Below are positions 1 to 8,386 of a DNA stretch of 32,748 nucleotides, piece by piece. Under the pieces are notes generated by a model, which saw only the letters and a list, made by a program, of their open reading frames with translations, searched no databases and had not been told where the DNA came from. The translations under genes were made by a program, and so were the position numbers. Source of the DNA: a virus. The first letter of the stretch is position 1; each line of letters opens with the position of its first letter. The stretch spans positions 1 to 32,748 of IMG/VR virus record IMGVR_UViG_3300009285_000507. The stretch is one strand, 5' to 3'.

Positions 1-422
1 GGGGTAAGTACAAGAATGTATTGTACATCAATGGCAGTAGCAAGGGTGAGGACAGGGGATACATAGCGGATGAGCATAAGGTTGGGGATGTGGTTATCAT
101 CACTGATGCCGGTGGTATGAGTCTCAACTTTGACAAGACAGATGAAATTATTTTCTATGGATTGCCATTTAGCATTGGAAGTTTTATACAGACTGTGGGT
201 AGAATAACAAGAGAGAGCAGTGCATTTGATAAGTTTAAGGTTACTATATTCTCAGTGACTAACACCATTGATGAGTATAAACTTAACTTAATCAAACTGT
301 TCTCGAGTGTTGTTCTTAAGGTACTTAGTGGCAAGGCTGAACCGTTGCCCGATGAGGGCGAGATTACACGAGATGCAATTATAAAAATGAGAAAGGATCT
401 ACTGTGGCGGTCAAGAAAGTAA
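1..422 (+). CDS. SNF2/SF2-type DNA helicase, C-terminal end (5' truncated)
   Basis: The frame is open from the left edge (first full codon at 3) to TAA at 420-422, so only the last ~140 residues are present. They contain the second RecA-like lobe signatures of superfamily 2: an AGGMSLNF stretch (motif V; SNF2 proteins have AGG-GLN here) followed by QTVGRITRE (motif VI with the arginine finger), then an ITIFSV-like strand and a TIDEYK segment. This resembles SNF2/UvsW-type ATPases that remodel DNA during phage replication and repair. Motifs Ia-IV lie outside the window. It overlaps the next gene by 19 nt, which suggests one replication operon. The family call is good; the exact role (UvsW-like branch migration or other) is inference. 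Confidence 0.8.
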   Translation, partial: GKYKNVLYINGSSKGEDRGYIADEHKVGDVVIITDAGGMSLNFDKTDEIIFYGLPFSIGSFIQTVGRITRESSAFDKFKVTIFSVTNTIDEYKLNLIKLFSSVVLKVLSGKAEPLPDEGEITRDAIIKMRKDLLWRSRK

Positions 423-1075
423 AGATCCCTAAGGTTGCCAAGAAGGAACCTAAATGTAAACTATGTAATGATTCCAAGGTAACAGTTCTCAATGGAATCA
501 ACGTTGAATGCTTCTGTGTGAAGAAAGCAAAGATCAAGGAGTACGTCACACGGTATGGATCAATGTCCATGCCAGCAGATTGGATACGAGAAAAAATAGA
601 TAAAGCCCATGCAGAGTTCGGTTTAGTTAATAACATTGTTTTTATGTTCGACTCAACTGTTACACTTAGGGAACAGAATGGAGCAATGGGCTACGCTCTA
701 TCCCTAATATATCCAAAGCCATATGTAAAGATGAATGTGTTTGAGCTGGTGTACGTTGCCTTTGAGGATGAAGCTCACCAGGGATTCAGTAATCTACACC
801 AGATTAATGTGCCTCACCTTGCGTTAACCTATGGGCAGGGAGAGTTTAAGAACAAGCGTCAGGAAGAACTGATCAACCAGCTCTTGATGAAGCGTCTCTC
901 AGATGGCACTACAACGTGGTTTCATTCGAGCTCATTAAATATTGACCTACCTGAAGTTAAGAAGTATCTAAGTAAGTGCGAGTTCCACGAGATCAAATTT
1001 GACAAGGCTATTAGTATACTTAGACATGGACTATTCGGTTTAAGGAAAGACTCTACTGATGAATCAGAATGTTAA
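404..1075 (+). CDS. Zinc-finger protein resembling a DnaI/DnaC-type helicase loader, lacking Walker motifs
   Basis: 223 aa from a GTG start at 404, chosen because GAAAGGA (391-397) precedes it. A basic N-terminus is followed by Cys18-x2-Cys21 and Cys36-x-Cys38, a likely zinc knuckle like the N-terminal domain of DnaI loaders. The rest can be laid over a DnaC/DnaI AAA+ core: a hydrophobic NIVFMF strand where a P-loop would follow, HLALTYGQGEF where Walker B would be, then NQLLMKRL and a TTWFHSSSLN stretch that resembles the NxxLxxR and pTI-TSN sensor region. No GxxGxGKT and no DD/DE box are visible, so ATP binding looks lost. The gene directly precedes and overlaps the DnaB-like helicase, the usual place for a loader. 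The function is inference from layout and weak similarity; a structural zinc protein is the alternative. Confidence 0.5.
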   Translation: MAVKKVKIPKVAKKEPKCKLCNDSKVTVLNGINVECFCVKKAKIKEYVTRYGSMSMPADWIREKIDKAHAEFGLVNNIVFMFDSTVTLREQNGAMGYALSLIYPKPYVKMNVFELVYVAFEDEAHQGFSNLHQINVPHLALTYGQGEFKNKRQEELINQLLMKRLSDGTTTWFHSSSLNIDLPEVKKYLSKCEFHEIKFDKAISILRHGLFGLRKDSTDESEC

Positions 1076-2420
1076 CCTAATATATGCTTACTTGTTTGAT
1101 CGTGAAGATTCTCTGGAGAACAAGATCAATGTCTGTAATCGCTTGTGCTCTATCTGGCGTGGTAATGAACCATTCCAGATTATTCCGAACATTCTCAAGG
1201 CACTAACAGAGACAGGTGAAGTACCATCTTATGAGCATTACGTAGAATACTACTCGTTTCTTCAGGAGTATGATAAGCCAGACATTATTCCCTCCGCACC
1301 TGAGATCATTAACCTAATTGAGAAAGAGCATACCAACGCTCTCACCAAAGAGGTAGCAGCAGAGATCCAGGATGCACTGGCAAAGACCAAGGATACAGAA
1401 GAGACAGCTGACTTGATGGATAAGCTGTCTCTGGTAATGACCAAGTACAATGCTTCAACAGATGCGGATCAGGAACTAACTCCAGCAAAGCAGTTATACG
1501 AGGAGAGGAAGAACAGGTCACGTGGTATTCTAACTGGCCTGGAACCCATTGATAATCTTGTTTACTCCTTTGAGATGGGTACAATTTCAGTAATAGCTGC
1601 TCCCTCCGGTTTCGGTAAAACAACCGTAGCCAAGTCAGTCCTATATACTAATGCTGTGCAGCTGGGATATAACGTTCTATTTGTATCTCTTGAAATGCCA
1701 CGTGAGCAGATCTTATTCAGTATTCTATCACGTCATTCCCAGCATGAGAAGTTTAAGAACGCAGGGGATCCAATTGAGTTCAGCAGGATTCAACACTCAG
1801 AGTTGTCACCCGAGGAAGAAGAATTCCTATTTGATGTGGTAGACGAGGACTTGCGTGAGTGCTCTGACTATGGTAAGATTGAGATAGTTGGCAGTCAATT
1901 CTTCAGGTCATTCACTGACTACGGTATGCGAGCTGCTATCTCTAAGCTTCCATTTAAACCTGACCTGATTATTGTTGACTATATTCAGATGCTAAACTAT
2001 ATTGGTCACCCTGCTGAAATCTACAAGATGAAGAACATTGACCCAGCTAACTACTATATCCAGCAGATAAAGAACTTAGCTGAAAATATGGATGGCCAGG
2101 GTCGTCAATGTCACTGCATGCTTCTGTCACAGCTTAACAAAGAAGGCCAGAAGTACATGGATGCTAACGAGGGCAGGGCTCAGCTCACTGCACTAGCACA
2201 GTTCAATGAGCTAGCCCGTACCCCATCCTATGTATTCTTCCTGTGGAAGAACAATGTACTCAAGGAGAACAATGAGTGCCTTGTATTCCTGGCTAAGAAC
2301 CGCTTTGGGGAGACCATGACGGACCCATGCATAATTAATTTTGATCCTAGGTACAGCCGTGTTGGTTCAGAGATCTCAGTTAACCCTACAAGCGTTGACT
2401 TCGGTGACCTACTCAACTAG
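1059..2420 (+). CDS. DnaB-family replicative DNA helicase
   Basis: 453 aa, ATG at 1059, overlapping the preceding gene by 17 nt, with AAGGAAAGA (1042-1050) as ribosome binding site. The RecA-like helicase core is clear: Walker A APSGFGKTT near residues 179-188, then LFVSLEMP (H1a), Walker B LIIVDYIQML near 303-312, LLSQLNKEG (H3) near 356-364, and a C-terminal FFLWKNN...AKNRFGE segment like the H4/arginine-finger region of DnaB and T4 gp41. The N-terminal ~150 residues are helical and shorter than in bacterial DnaB. The protein is expected to form a hexamer unwinding DNA at the phage fork. The neighbouring helicase and putative loader support a replication operon that ends at the hairpin downstream. 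Confidence 0.93.
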   Translation: MNQNVNLIYAYLFDREDSLENKINVCNRLCSIWRGNEPFQIIPNILKALTETGEVPSYEHYVEYYSFLQEYDKPDIIPSAPEIINLIEKEHTNALTKEVAAEIQDALAKTKDTEETADLMDKLSLVMTKYNASTDADQELTPAKQLYEERKNRSRGILTGLEPIDNLVYSFEMGTISVIAAPSGFGKTTVAKSVLYTNAVQLGYNVLFVSLEMPREQILFSILSRHSQHEKFKNAGDPIEFSRIQHSELSPEEEEFLFDVVDEDLRECSDYGKIEIVGSQFFRSFTDYGMRAAISKLPFKPDLIIVDYIQMLNYIGHPAEIYKMKNIDPANYYIQQIKNLAENMDGQGRQCHCMLLSQLNKEGQKYMDANEGRAQLTALAQFNELARTPSYVFFLWKNNVLKENNECLVFLAKNRFGETMTDPCIINFDPRYSRVGSEISVNPTSVDFGDLLN

Positions 2421-2481
2421 ACGAACCCAGCACTGAAGTGCTCAGAATTATCTCAATAGGTGGCAAGAATAGGAAATATAA

Positions 2482-2513
2482 AAGGGCAGCTGAGAATTAA
2501 CTCAGCTGCCCTT
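2482..2513. terminator. Bidirectional hairpin between convergent operons
   Basis: A perfect 13-bp stem (AAGGGCAGCTGAG / CTCAGCTGCCCTT) with a 6-nt loop AATTAA lies between the ends of the plus-strand helicase and the minus-strand fibre gene. Read on the minus strand it is followed by TTTATATTTC, a U-rich tail, so it is a good intrinsic terminator for the whole tail operon. On the plus strand the following bases (AGTCTATCT) are less T-rich, so termination in that direction is less certain. Confidence 0.85.
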
Positions 2514-2526
2514 AGTCTATCTAGTA

Positions 2527-4080
2527 CTAGATTGCGCTGAACACTGCATGCAGGGACTGGTTGGCTGTGACATTGTTGAAGGTGTAGTTGTACGAAGTCT
2601 GCATATTAACTGATACCCCATTAACTGAAACGTTCAGAAGTGTATCCGAATCATTGGGGAAGAAGTTAAATGTGTATCCTGCACCTGGGCTCAGCTTAGC
2701 ATACTCTGGTACGATTGAACCATTACCATCAAAGCTGGTTGAGATAAGGTACTTATTAACTGTGAGTGCTGAGTTTGTTGATAGCACATTGGTGCTGATG
2801 TTGATCATTGTGTTACCAGTCTCAACTGCAACCACTGTTGCCTGTGACTTACCATTTGCAGCTGTTACCACTGGAGTCAGATTAACCGATGCAACAGCGT
2901 AATCATTTGAGCTGAAGTACACTGAAACTCCAGACATAACGTTACTGAACTGGTCATATGCAACAACCTCGTAGACCTTGCTCTCAGCTACGTTTGCTGA
3001 GTATGTGGATGGGGAGATTGTGATTGAGGTAAGAACCTGAGTTACTGGAGCAGGTGTGCCGCCGCCACCAGCTGCAGAAATACCAGCAAAGATGATGTAA
3101 TTCATTGCTGCATATGGCTGCATGTTATTGTGTGGCATATCATTACCAACACCATTTAGACTGATGTTCTCTGGTGCATAGCTGAATGGGTTGGCTGTCT
3201 GTGTTTCCCTGTATAGTGAGCCGGTAATAAAAGCTCCTACATGGGTGTGATTAGCCATCTCATCCTGTGTAATCTGGTGCATGTACTCACCGTTATATGA
3301 CTCACGTGAAGAGATGCCAGGAGTGTCAGTCTCACCAAGTGTGAATGTCCTTGAGATGAACCGGCTATCCATATGAGTTCCTGAGCCTACAATAACACGA
3401 CCACGTAGATCTGGAACAGCAAAGTTGGTTGCATTGGTTGATCCCCATGTGTTGCCAATTGAAGCGTACAGCTCTGGGTAGTCATTGATACTGTAGAGAT
3501 CACCGTCGCACACTAGGTAATAAGTGGGGCAGGTAACGCCTCCGTATGGCTCAATTCTACCAGCTGGCATAATGGTGCGTAGCTTGTCTTCGAGGTATCC
3601 TGAAGTTAGATCCTGATTGTTTACACGGATATGCTTACCAGTGCCGGTGCGCTCTGAGTAATCAAACTCCATTGTTGGGCCATTATAGCTCACACGACCA
3701 AAGCAGATCTCACTGGTATCCGCACTGTTATATGATGTCTCAACACCAATGGCTGCGTACCAACCCTCAATGTCCTGATACTTATAACGAGCTATAACGT
3801 AGTCACCATCGACCACTGCTACAGTGGTGCTTGAGTTTGCACTGCAGCGTATGTACTGTGTGGTTCCAGGGTGAGCTACATCGTCAGCCCAGAACACAAA
3901 CATACCAGGCTGAACAACTGCGTTGGTTCCGTTGGCTGACAGAGTACAACCACCATAGATACCCATAGGAGTAGTGCCAGAATGAGGAACGTTCCAAGTC
4001 TCAGGAGCTACAGCTGCCCTGAAGTGAACCCCAACATTCTGGTTACCTTGATTTACGCTTGTCCCATAGCTTACTGTCAT
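2527..4080 (-). CDS. Tail collar-domain fibre/adhesin with Ig-like and InlB-repeat modules
   Basis: 517 aa, ATG at 4080 with AGGAGA 7 nt upstream. Residues 1-170 are a beta-rich N-terminal part that probably docks to the baseplate. Residues ~172-333 match the phage tail collar (MdpB-like) domain: MPAGRIEPYG, a YLVCDG turn, a PDLRGRVIVG box and a late DEMANHTH. A Gly/Pro linker (338-346) leads to a Big/Ig-like domain (~348-440, LTSITISPST, then VAYDQFSN). The last ~74 residues (444-517) resemble a divergent InlB B-repeat: FDGNGSI, then YTFNNVTANQ and a terminal AVF. This is the last gene of the tail operon, the position of P2 gpH and other receptor-binding proteins, so host recognition is likely. 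No separate fibre chaperone is seen downstream. Confidence 0.82.
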   Translation of the reverse strand: MTVSYGTSVNQGNQNVGVHFRAAVAPETWNVPHSGTTPMGIYGGCTLSANGTNAVVQPGMFVFWADDVAHPGTTQYIRCSANSSTTVAVVDGDYVIARYKYQDIEGWYAAIGVETSYNSADTSEICFGRVSYNGPTMEFDYSERTGTGKHIRVNNQDLTSGYLEDKLRTIMPAGRIEPYGGVTCPTYYLVCDGDLYSINDYPELYASIGNTWGSTNATNFAVPDLRGRVIVGSGTHMDSRFISRTFTLGETDTPGISSRESYNGEYMHQITQDEMANHTHVGAFITGSLYRETQTANPFSYAPENISLNGVGNDMPHNNMQPYAAMNYIIFAGISAAGGGGTPAPVTQVLTSITISPSTYSANVAESKVYEVVAYDQFSNVMSGVSVYFSSNDYAVASVNLTPVVTAANGKSQATVVAVETGNTMINISTNVLSTNSALTVNKYLISTSFDGNGSIVPEYAKLSPGAGYTFNFFPNDSDTLLNVSVNGVSVNMQTSYNYTFNNVTANQSLHAVFSAI

Positions 4081-4091
4081 TTATCATTCTC

Positions 4092-7000
4092 CTAAAGGCT
4101 GATTGTGCAGCCTAAATATTTACCGTAATTTGACTTACGACATTTGTCTGTCATGCTAAAACGAGTGATACAGAGCAATGTATTTGCTGAGAAGTAACCC
4201 ACCTCGTTAACCAAGTTACCACTAATAGATGGTATAAATAAGTCTGACTGTATAGCCAGTGTATTGGCAGTTGGATTGTAAACAACTGACAGATTAACTG
4301 GGTCAGAGCTGTACCTGCTATCAAAGAATGGGTTGTTAACATCAGTCATATTGGTATTAATTGCAACACCATCAGTTTCGTAGCCAAGTTTGTAGTATGT
4401 GATACCATGGGTATTTGGATCAACAATACCACCATTGCACACACAAGCTGCTGTTCCAAGAGTTCTGATCTTAGCCACAGTCTTGGCATTAATGTACTTA
4501 ACATCACCAGCATTATTGCAAGATCCGATCTCATCCTTAAGTGCGCTGGCGAACATTGCCATATGATCTGACATTGCCATCATGTTAACGTCACCACTAA
4601 CCTGAACCTTACCCTCAAACTGTGAGGTGTAGAACAGGTCATCATCTTCAGTGAAGTACCCGATGGTATTGAAGTACTCACCATTATGATCATTGGTGGT
4701 TGGAGTGAAATCAATCTTGTTGTCGATGATTGACTGGGCCTGATGATACCTACCATAGTTTAGTGCATTGCGGTTGTACAGTGGCTTATCAAGATTACCC
4801 TTGGTGTACACTATTGTCCCAGGAATATCTGTCCATGATGCTCTGCGGATATTGGATGGAACAGTTAGGTCAAGCATTGCAGCCTTCATATACACTGGCT
4901 GGTTCATGTCATTAACTGAGTATGCACATGGTGGGCAGGTGTAGGCTGAGTCATCAATGACCTGTTGGTTGATAAAGCGGAGCTCATCAATGCCCTGACC
5001 AATGGCATTCTGTGGGATGTCTAGATAGAACTCATTGTAGCTGCCAAGTGCATTGAAAGTAATTGTCTGCCATGATGTGGTATTGCACGTACCAGCATAG
5101 AGAGTTTCCATGGCTGAGTTTGAGCTACCAATGATTGTGTAAGGGCCAAATGCTTCATGAGCCTTAAACTCAACTGCATTGACGTACTGAACATCATTAG
5201 CTGAGATACCAATAGTTGAGTTGATTGAGTTTGTACCTTCCCACCAAGTGCTATCATTGTTATCAAATGCATATGATGCTGGGTGACCAATAACTGCACT
5301 TGATGCTTTAGGTGTTCCAGAAATCAGTAGATCATTGTACTGATAAAATTCTATCTCAGCTATGTTAGCACTCATGATAGGAGACAGAGCTATTGAGTTA
5401 ATGTTATATGTGTACGAAGGGATATCTATGTCATACCATACCCCAGCTGAATTAACAGTTCCAGAAGCAACAACGTTTGTGGTTAAGCCAGTATTGTCCA
5501 CTACTTCGTACCCACCAAATGCTGTTGTTGGGTAGAGGCGTATTCTTGAAACCTTAGGTAGTACTGAGTTACTAGAGATACCAAGGAAATCTCTGTAATA
5601 GTTAGCACCAACCCAGGATGTGCTAGTGTTCCCATCATACGCTAGGCTATTAACTGATGGATAAACCTGTGTGCTGACATAGGACTTAACTGGATTAGCG
5701 GATGGTGTTGGGGTAACAAAGTCTGTATTCTCAGCTATCTGTGTTAGTGTTCCTGGAGTTGACTGCTTGCCCATACCAACCAAACAAGATAGACTGTCTG
5801 TTAACGTATCCGCGTACCACATACATTCAGTACCAGCTATTCTTCCAGTAGCTGGGCTTACACAGATATACCCAACAAGAAGATACTTGGATGCCATAGT
5901 TCCTGTAGTTATATACTTAATGTCACTAAGTAATAACCATAGGCCACCACCTGGATCATTCGGGATGGAGTGGTACGTAGCCCATTCATCATCTGACCAC
6001 AGAATACACCTGGTTGGGTTAATGAATGCACCACCGGAACTTCCTACAGCAACAACCCACCTACCATTTAGGTACCCTCGCACATGTGTGTAATTCAGTG
6101 GTACACCTACAACTGAGCTCCATGAAGCTCCATTGTCATCAGAGTAACCCATTGCAAAACCTTCTCTGTTACCGTGCAACCAACGACCTAACCCAACTCC
6201 TGATGTAGGACTGAAACCAATTGATTCATTCTGTGCATATGCAGTTGTCTTAACATTTGTCCAGTTTATACCATCAGGAGACCATGATATTTTTCCTGGG
6301 CTTGCAATCATCCACCCACTTGTTCCACCGTAAGCTACTTGAGTAGCCTCCAAATAGAGTGTTGCTGTATTTATACCAGTCCAGTTAATACCATCATTAG
6401 AGTATGCAACATTATTTGTTCCAGTACCAGCTGCTACCCACATACCACCGCCGTACTTAACAAAATTACAGTGTGCAGTGAATATAGTGCTTCCAAGACC
6501 AGTCCAGTTAATACCATCATAGGAGTACGCTAGTGTGTTAGATGGACTCTCCATACCAGCTACCCACATACCGTTTCCATACTCCACGCAACGAACATTC
6601 TTAAATCCAGTTGGGGTTACAATAGTGGACACCATTGTTTCATCATGTGCTACAAAGTCTGGTCCTGCTGCAGTACTGTTAGAAACTACATATAATGCTT
6701 CAGTTATTGTTGATGTACTAACAGATAACTTGGAGAAAGCTCCACCATTAAATTTAAGTTCAGACAAAGACTGAAGAGCTACATTGCCACTAATTTCCAT
6801 GTAGTACTTGTTATACCAGTTAGTATCATTTACTATGACTGTCACTGGAGTGTTAATTACAGAGTTAACACCTGAGTACAAAACAACTGGGCTTGATCCG
6901 GTTGCTTCCCCATACATGTTAAAGCTTGTCCATGGGTGCTTTGCAGTGTACACAAAACTCTTAAGTGGTGGTTGTGCTGTGTTATTGGATATACCAATGG

Positions 7001-8381
7001 TTGCATTGGTAGTGTACGTAAGAGATGCTTGCCAGTAGGTTAGCTGGTCTCCATCAAATGCGGCTGACACTGGGTGATCAGCAACTTCAGATGACGCTTC
7101 TCCATTACCTGTGATAATAGTATTGGCTGTCTGAAACACACCATAGTTACCAGCAACAAGAGTTCTGTCTGCCCTGTAGAAATCAACATGATCTGATACA
7201 CGAGAGAATGGATCAATGCTATCATCTGGATCAATTGAATCAGGATAGATACCGAACTCACGATCAGCAACAATGTTAACAGGGATGATACTGTCAACTG
7301 ACTTTGCTGCATTCTGCAATAGCTGCTCAGTTGTCACTCCACCCTTATGAGCAAACTCAAGGATGACATGTGGGGTGTTATATGAAGGATGGTTAATGTG
7401 TGTCTTGTCGAGATCCTCATATGGAACAAGGTCATCAACAGTATAAGTGCTTGTCCAAAGGGGAATGATTTCCTTAAGCAAGCCAACGGTAGCCATGTAT
7501 GTGTCTAGTGATAGCTCTGTGCCCTTAATCTTGTACCACTCAGTAGCATACGCAATCTGCTGCCGAACTGAGCCCTGTGTCATCTGTGCTAGGTCATTAA
7601 TGTTAAGCCCAATATAATTAGCAAAGTCAGAAGCGTACTGGATAGGAAAATTATCTGGGTCTTTAGCCAGGATAACTCCCTCAGATTTCTGTTTGATCTC
7701 AAAGTAGATACGCTCCATGATCCTAATGAAATCCTGAACCTCAGGAAGGATGCGGAACTTCTCTGGGAACAAGAGACTCAGGTTGACAGCTGACAATGAG
7801 GAGATGCGCTGTACACCCAGTGAATTCATGGTGTACGTGTTAACTGTTCTGTCAATAGTATTAACGGTTGGGGTGGTGTAAATCTCCGCTGTCTCATCAA
7901 GGTTAACAGTTAGTGACTGGATAGTTCCTGTTGGCTCAAATGAACGAACCTTAAGGGTGTACACATTCTCAGCAGTTCTGTCAGCGAAGGTGATCTCATA
8001 GCGGCTATCCTCGTCACGTAGGTAGTCATCAACGTCAAGGAGAGTTGTGACAATATCTCCTGCGCTGGTTACCAGATTGACACTGAGAACATTTGTTGAG
8101 GTATTTGCAGAGAATGTGATGTACTCTTCTGTGAAGTTCTGCTCTGTAACCGCTGGATCCTTGAGGAACATCACTGCTGTGTTTGAAGTAGTTACAGTGT
8201 AGTTAACAGTCTCATAGGAAGTGTTGGTGCGCTTCTCCTCGTACTCACGGAGGAAGTTCTCGACCTTGTCAGTAATCCACACAATAGACTTACTACTTGT
8301 GGAAGCAAGGTCATCAATTGAATAAGTGTTGTATGTAATAGGTGTGGTTATGTGGTTAAAGGTAAGATCCTGTTCTGACAT
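4092..8381 (-). CDS. Giant baseplate protein: P2 gpI/gp7-like N-terminus fused to Asp-box propeller and discoidin-like domains
   Basis: 1429 aa, ATG at 8379-8381 with a GGGGAG-type SD overlapping the end of the previous gene. Residues ~190-390 look like the P2 tail protein I family: a LLFPEKFRILPEVQDFI helix, then ASDFANYIGLN and WYKIKGTELSLDTYM. Gene order (gp25, J, this gene, fibre) supports that role. Beyond ~420 the protein is unusual. There are three ~120-residue beta-sandwich units that resemble F5/8 type C (discoidin) domains (~420-545, ~897-1013, ~1014-1137), each with an S-HP-AFD/AYDG start and a W in the first loop. Between the first two (~590-880) are Asp-box motifs (SYDGINW, SNDGINW, SPDGINW, SDDNGASW) spaced ~40 residues apart, typical of sialidase/BNR beta-propellers. 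The C-terminal ~290 residues are unassigned. Glycan binding is inferred. Confidence 0.75.
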   Translation of the reverse strand: MSEQDLTFNHITTPITYNTYSIDDLASTSSKSIVWITDKVENFLREYEEKRTNTSYETVNYTVTTSNTAVMFLKDPAVTEQNFTEEYITFSANTSTNVLSVNLVTSAGDIVTTLLDVDDYLRDEDSRYEITFADRTAENVYTLKVRSFEPTGTIQSLTVNLDETAEIYTTPTVNTIDRTVNTYTMNSLGVQRISSLSAVNLSLLFPEKFRILPEVQDFIRIMERIYFEIKQKSEGVILAKDPDNFPIQYASDFANYIGLNINDLAQMTQGSVRQQIAYATEWYKIKGTELSLDTYMATVGLLKEIIPLWTSTYTVDDLVPYEDLDKTHINHPSYNTPHVILEFAHKGGVTTEQLLQNAAKSVDSIIPVNIVADREFGIYPDSIDPDDSIDPFSRVSDHVDFYRADRTLVAGNYGVFQTANTIITGNGEASSEVADHPVSAAFDGDQLTYWQASLTYTTNATIGISNNTAQPPLKSFVYTAKHPWTSFNMYGEATGSSPVVLYSGVNSVINTPVTVIVNDTNWYNKYYMEISGNVALQSLSELKFNGGAFSKLSVSTSTITEALYVVSNSTAAGPDFVAHDETMVSTIVTPTGFKNVRCVEYGNGMWVAGMESPSNTLAYSYDGINWTGLGSTIFTAHCNFVKYGGGMWVAAGTGTNNVAYSNDGINWTGINTATLYLEATQVAYGGTSGWMIASPGKISWSPDGINWTNVKTTAYAQNESIGFSPTSGVGLGRWLHGNREGFAMGYSDDNGASWSSVVGVPLNYTHVRGYLNGRWVVAVGSSGGAFINPTRCILWSDDEWATYHSIPNDPGGGLWLLLSDIKYITTGTMASKYLLVGYICVSPATGRIAGTECMWYADTLTDSLSCLVGMGKQSTPGTLTQIAENTDFVTPTPSANPVKSYVSTQVYPSVNSLAYDGNTSTSWVGANYYRDFLGISSNSVLPKVSRIRLYPTTAFGGYEVVDNTGLTTNVVASGTVNSAGVWYDIDIPSYTYNINSIALSPIMSANIAEIEFYQYNDLLISGTPKASSAVIGHPASYAFDNNDSTWWEGTNSINSTIGISANDVQYVNAVEFKAHEAFGPYTIIGSSNSAMETLYAGTCNTTSWQTITFNALGSYNEFYLDIPQNAIGQGIDELRFINQQVIDDSAYTCPPCAYSVNDMNQPVYMKAAMLDLTVPSNIRRASWTDIPGTIVYTKGNLDKPLYNRNALNYGRYHQAQSIIDNKIDFTPTTNDHNGEYFNTIGYFTEDDDLFYTSQFEGKVQVSGDVNMMAMSDHMAMFASALKDEIGSCNNAGDVKYINAKTVAKIRTLGTAACVCNGGIVDPNTHGITYYKLGYETDGVAINTNMTDVNNPFFDSRYSSDPVNLSVVYNPTANTLAIQSDLFIPSISGNLVNEVGYFSANTLLCITRFSMTDKCRKSNYGKYLGCTISL

Positions 8382-8386
8382 TTCCC

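Noticed and set aside
2429-2442. Short hairpin AGCAC-TGAA-GTGCT after the helicase stop
   Set aside because: Only 5-6 bp with no T-tract; the 13-bp hairpin just downstream explains termination better.
5767-7038. Plus-strand ORFs opposite the giant baseplate gene (108, 64, 79 and 76 aa)
   Set aside because: They are antisense shadows of a long coding frame, without ribosome binding sites or recognisable domains.
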